Source of the DNA: WLMZ01 sp039920665
GTDB lineage: Bacteria; Actinomycetota; Acidimicrobiia; Acidimicrobiales; Ilumatobacteraceae
Reading direction: 5' to 3'
Assembly: GCA_039920665.1 (NCBI GenBank)
Contig: JBDSDH010000045.1
Span: forward strand, 1-12,241
Length of the DNA stretch: 12,241 nt
Shown here piece after piece: positions 10,823 to 12,241 of this stretch (its first letter is position 1; each line of letters opens with the position of its first letter). The translations under genes were made by a program, and so were the position numbers. The notes under the pieces are model-generated. The model was given only the letters and a program-made list of their open reading frames with translations, did no database searches and was not told where the DNA came from.

Positions 10823-12241
10823 ATGCGGACCGCCGTCGACCGATTGCGCACCGGCTGGGGCGAGGGGATCTTCATCGTCGCTGCGGTGGTCATGTTGCGC
10901 TTGCCGTCGCTGCTGCTCAGCCGCTGGTACGACCCTGACGAAGCCGCGATCGCGCTGCAGGCACTGGCGATGCAACGCGGCGGCACGCTGTACGTCGACA
11001 TGGCAGACCGCAAGCCGCCGTTGCCACCGCTGCTGTACGAATTCATGTTCTGGCTGACGGGGTCGGTCGACATTCGCCCGGTGCGTCTGGTCGCGGCGTT
11101 GCTGTTGGCAGCGGCAACGATCGTGCTCGTTCGAGATGTGCGCCGGACCCACGGCCAGTCCGTGGCCCGCTGGGCCGGGGCGCTGTTCGTGATCGGCGCG
11201 TTGGCGTTCTCTCCGATCGACGCCGGTGCCGCCAACTACGCCCACTTCGGCCTGCCGCTCGCGACGATCGCGATCATCTGCTGTCGCCGACCTGGTTGGC
11301 GCTGGGCACTCGGCGGCGGGGTGACGCTCGGGTTAGCGATCCTGTCCCGCCAGAGCTGGTTGTTCGCCGTGCCGGCCGGTGCATTGTCGGTTGGACGAGT
11401 TGCGCTTGCCGGCGAAACGAGTTCGCAGTGCGCAATCAAGATCCGATCGATTTTCGTGTCGTTGGTCGCGTTCGGCGCAGCAACTCTGGCCGCCGTCCTC
11501 GCCGCAGGATTCTTCGTTCCGCTGTCGGGCTTCACCTACTGGACCTTCACCAGTTCGCCCGGATTCGTCTTCGCCGGCACGGATCTGGGTGCTGCGATCG
11601 TTCGAGGCCTGGCCGCACTCGGCCTCTTTCTGTTGTGGCACCTGGCGCTCGCTGCCGCCACATTGTGGAGTGCTCGCCTGGCGGCCATCCGCGGCAACCT
11701 GGACCTCTGGTTGTGGCTCGTGACCGGATGTCTCGCGGTCGGCGCTGGACTGCGCTTCTACGGTCACTATTGGATGCAGTTGTTGCCGCCGATGGTGCTG
11801 CTCGCTGCCCCGGTGCTGGCCCAACAGCGCGAGCGGCTCCGCAAGGTCGCAGCGACCACCCTCCTGCTCGGCGGCGCGACCGCGTGGGTGTTGCTGTTCG
11901 TGCCAGAAGTCTTCCGCGATCGTCCGAGTGCGGCGCTGGTCGCCCAGTACATCCGCGAGCACACCACGACTGATCAGCGAGTACTGGTGTGGGGTACGTT
12001 CCCAGAACTCGCGGTCGAGGTCGATCGGCCGACCGCCGGACGGCTGGTGCACTCCGATTTCGTCACCGGTCGTTCAGGGGGTCGTGATGATCCGGCCAAG
12101 ACCTTGCCGACGGTCACCGAGCGACCGCTCGAGATGTTCCTCGGTGATGTGACGGGCAACCCACCGGAAATCATCGTCGACACCTCGGCCATCGATTCCC
12201 TCGGTTACACCAACTATCCGCTGTCGGTGATCCCTGCGCTC
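10823..12241 (+). CDS. GT-C fold (GT39/PMT-like) membrane glycosyltransferase, 3' end missing
   Basis: The visible 473 codons encode a polytopic membrane protein of the dolichyl-phosphate-mannose-protein-mannosyltransferase/ArnT type, which uses polyprenyl-phosphate sugars on the outer face of the membrane. After the first helix (about 15-33) comes the catalytic-loop signature RWYDPDEAA at 34-42 (Asp37, Asp39, Glu40), then DMADRKPPLPPLLYE at 59-73, another GT-C landmark. Repeated hydrophobic helices follow (LLLAAATIVLV, ALFVIGALAF, and several to about 380), and near 390 a soluble domain begins (YIREHTTTDQRVLVWGTFPE), as in this family. About 473 residues are seen with no stop; homologues often reach 500-600. 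The ATG at 10823 follows a TANNNT box, and its position fits the first membrane helix. Lipid-linked sugar donors are built on polyprenols, so the MEP pathway indirectly supplies it. Acceptor unknown. Confidence 0.87.
   Translation, partial: MRTAVDRLRTGWGEGIFIVAAVVMLRLPSLLLSRWYDPDEAAIALQALAMQRGGTLYVDMADRKPPLPPLLYEFMFWLTGSVDIRPVRLVAALLLAAATIVLVRDVRRTHGQSVARWAGALFVIGALAFSPIDAGAANYAHFGLPLATIAIICCRRPGWRWALGGGVTLGLAILSRQSWLFAVPAGALSVGRVALAGETSSQCAIKIRSIFVSLVAFGAATLAAVLAAGFFVPLSGFTYWTFTSSPGFVFAGTDLGAAIVRGLAALGLFLLWHLALAAATLWSARLAAIRGNLDLWLWLVTGCLAVGAGLRFYGHYWMQLLPPMVLLAAPVLAQQRERLRKVAATTLLLGGATAWVLLFVPEVFRDRPSAALVAQYIREHTTTDQRVLVWGTFPELAVEVDRPTAGRLVHSDFVTGRSGGRDDPAKTLPTVTERPLEMFLGDVTGNPPEIIVDTSAIDSLGYTNYPLSVIPAL

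Noticed and set aside
11333..12052. 239-residue minus-strand frame opposite the glycosyltransferase
   Set aside because: Low-complexity Glu/Gln/Arg/Gly composition typical of the complement of membrane-protein codons; no domain recognised.
1..12241. CRISPR array, tRNA/rRNA gene, insertion sequence or prophage
   Set aside because: No spaced direct repeats, transposase or integrase frames, terminal inverted repeats with target duplications, or cloverleaf-like sequence were seen.

Overview
The window is a GC-rich, densely coded bacterial chromosome segment, probably from an actinobacterium and quite possibly an Ilumatobacter-like member of the Acidimicrobiia. The evidence is GC-rich third codon positions, GAF-ANTAR regulators, TANNNT boxes placed as in leaderless promoters, and actinobacterial-style protein families. 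The taxon is inferred; there is no rRNA or tRNA here to confirm it. No mobile element, CRISPR array, RNA gene, phage gene or obvious foreign island was found. It reads as ordinary core and accessory chromosome, and I do not see a convincing new multi-gene defence or biosynthetic system.

Layout. (1) 1-1759, minus: most of dxs, the entry enzyme of the MEP isoprenoid pathway, running off the left edge. (2) 1910-2836, plus: a membrane PAP2/IPC-synthase-like protein, divergent from dxs. (3) 2817-4162, minus: a two-gene unit, a glycerophosphodiester phosphodiesterase followed by a HAD hydrolase, joined by TGATG. (4) 4225-5196, plus: an epoxide-hydrolase-like alpha/beta hydrolase, divergent from (3) across 62 bp that contain a perfect 19-bp palindrome. 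(5) 5330-7298, plus: two GAF-ANTAR proteins overlapping by 8 bp and then a zinc-ribbon protein of unknown role, a likely signalling operon. (6) 7326-7771, plus: two decayed genes, a SAM methyltransferase that has lost its middle and a DUF1905 gene that has lost its head. (7) 7953-8567, plus: an ECF-type sigma factor with no anti-sigma gene beside it, preceded by three inverted repeats. (8) 8627-9713, plus: a tight three-gene unit (SRPBCC protein, 79-aa unknown, S4 RNA-binding protein). (9) 9686-10756, minus: an aminoglycoside-phosphotransferase-fold kinase. (10) 10823-12241, plus: the N-terminal 473 codons of a GT-C (GT39-like) membrane glycosyltransferase, cut by the right edge.

The genes do not form one pathway. 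Recurrent themes are lipid and envelope chemistry (Dxs, PAP2, GDPD, GT-C) and regulation (two ANTAR proteins, a sigma factor). Gene ends are packed: convergent pairs overlap by 20 and 28 bp, and the divergent GDPD/hydrolase and kinase/glycosyltransferase starts lie 62 and 66 bp apart. The most noteworthy observations are the double gene-decay scar at 7326-7771, the strong excess of the palindrome CGATCG across the window (about 50 counted by hand), the palindrome at 4201-4219, and the palindrome at 6783-6800 that joins a stop codon to the next gene's ribosome binding site.
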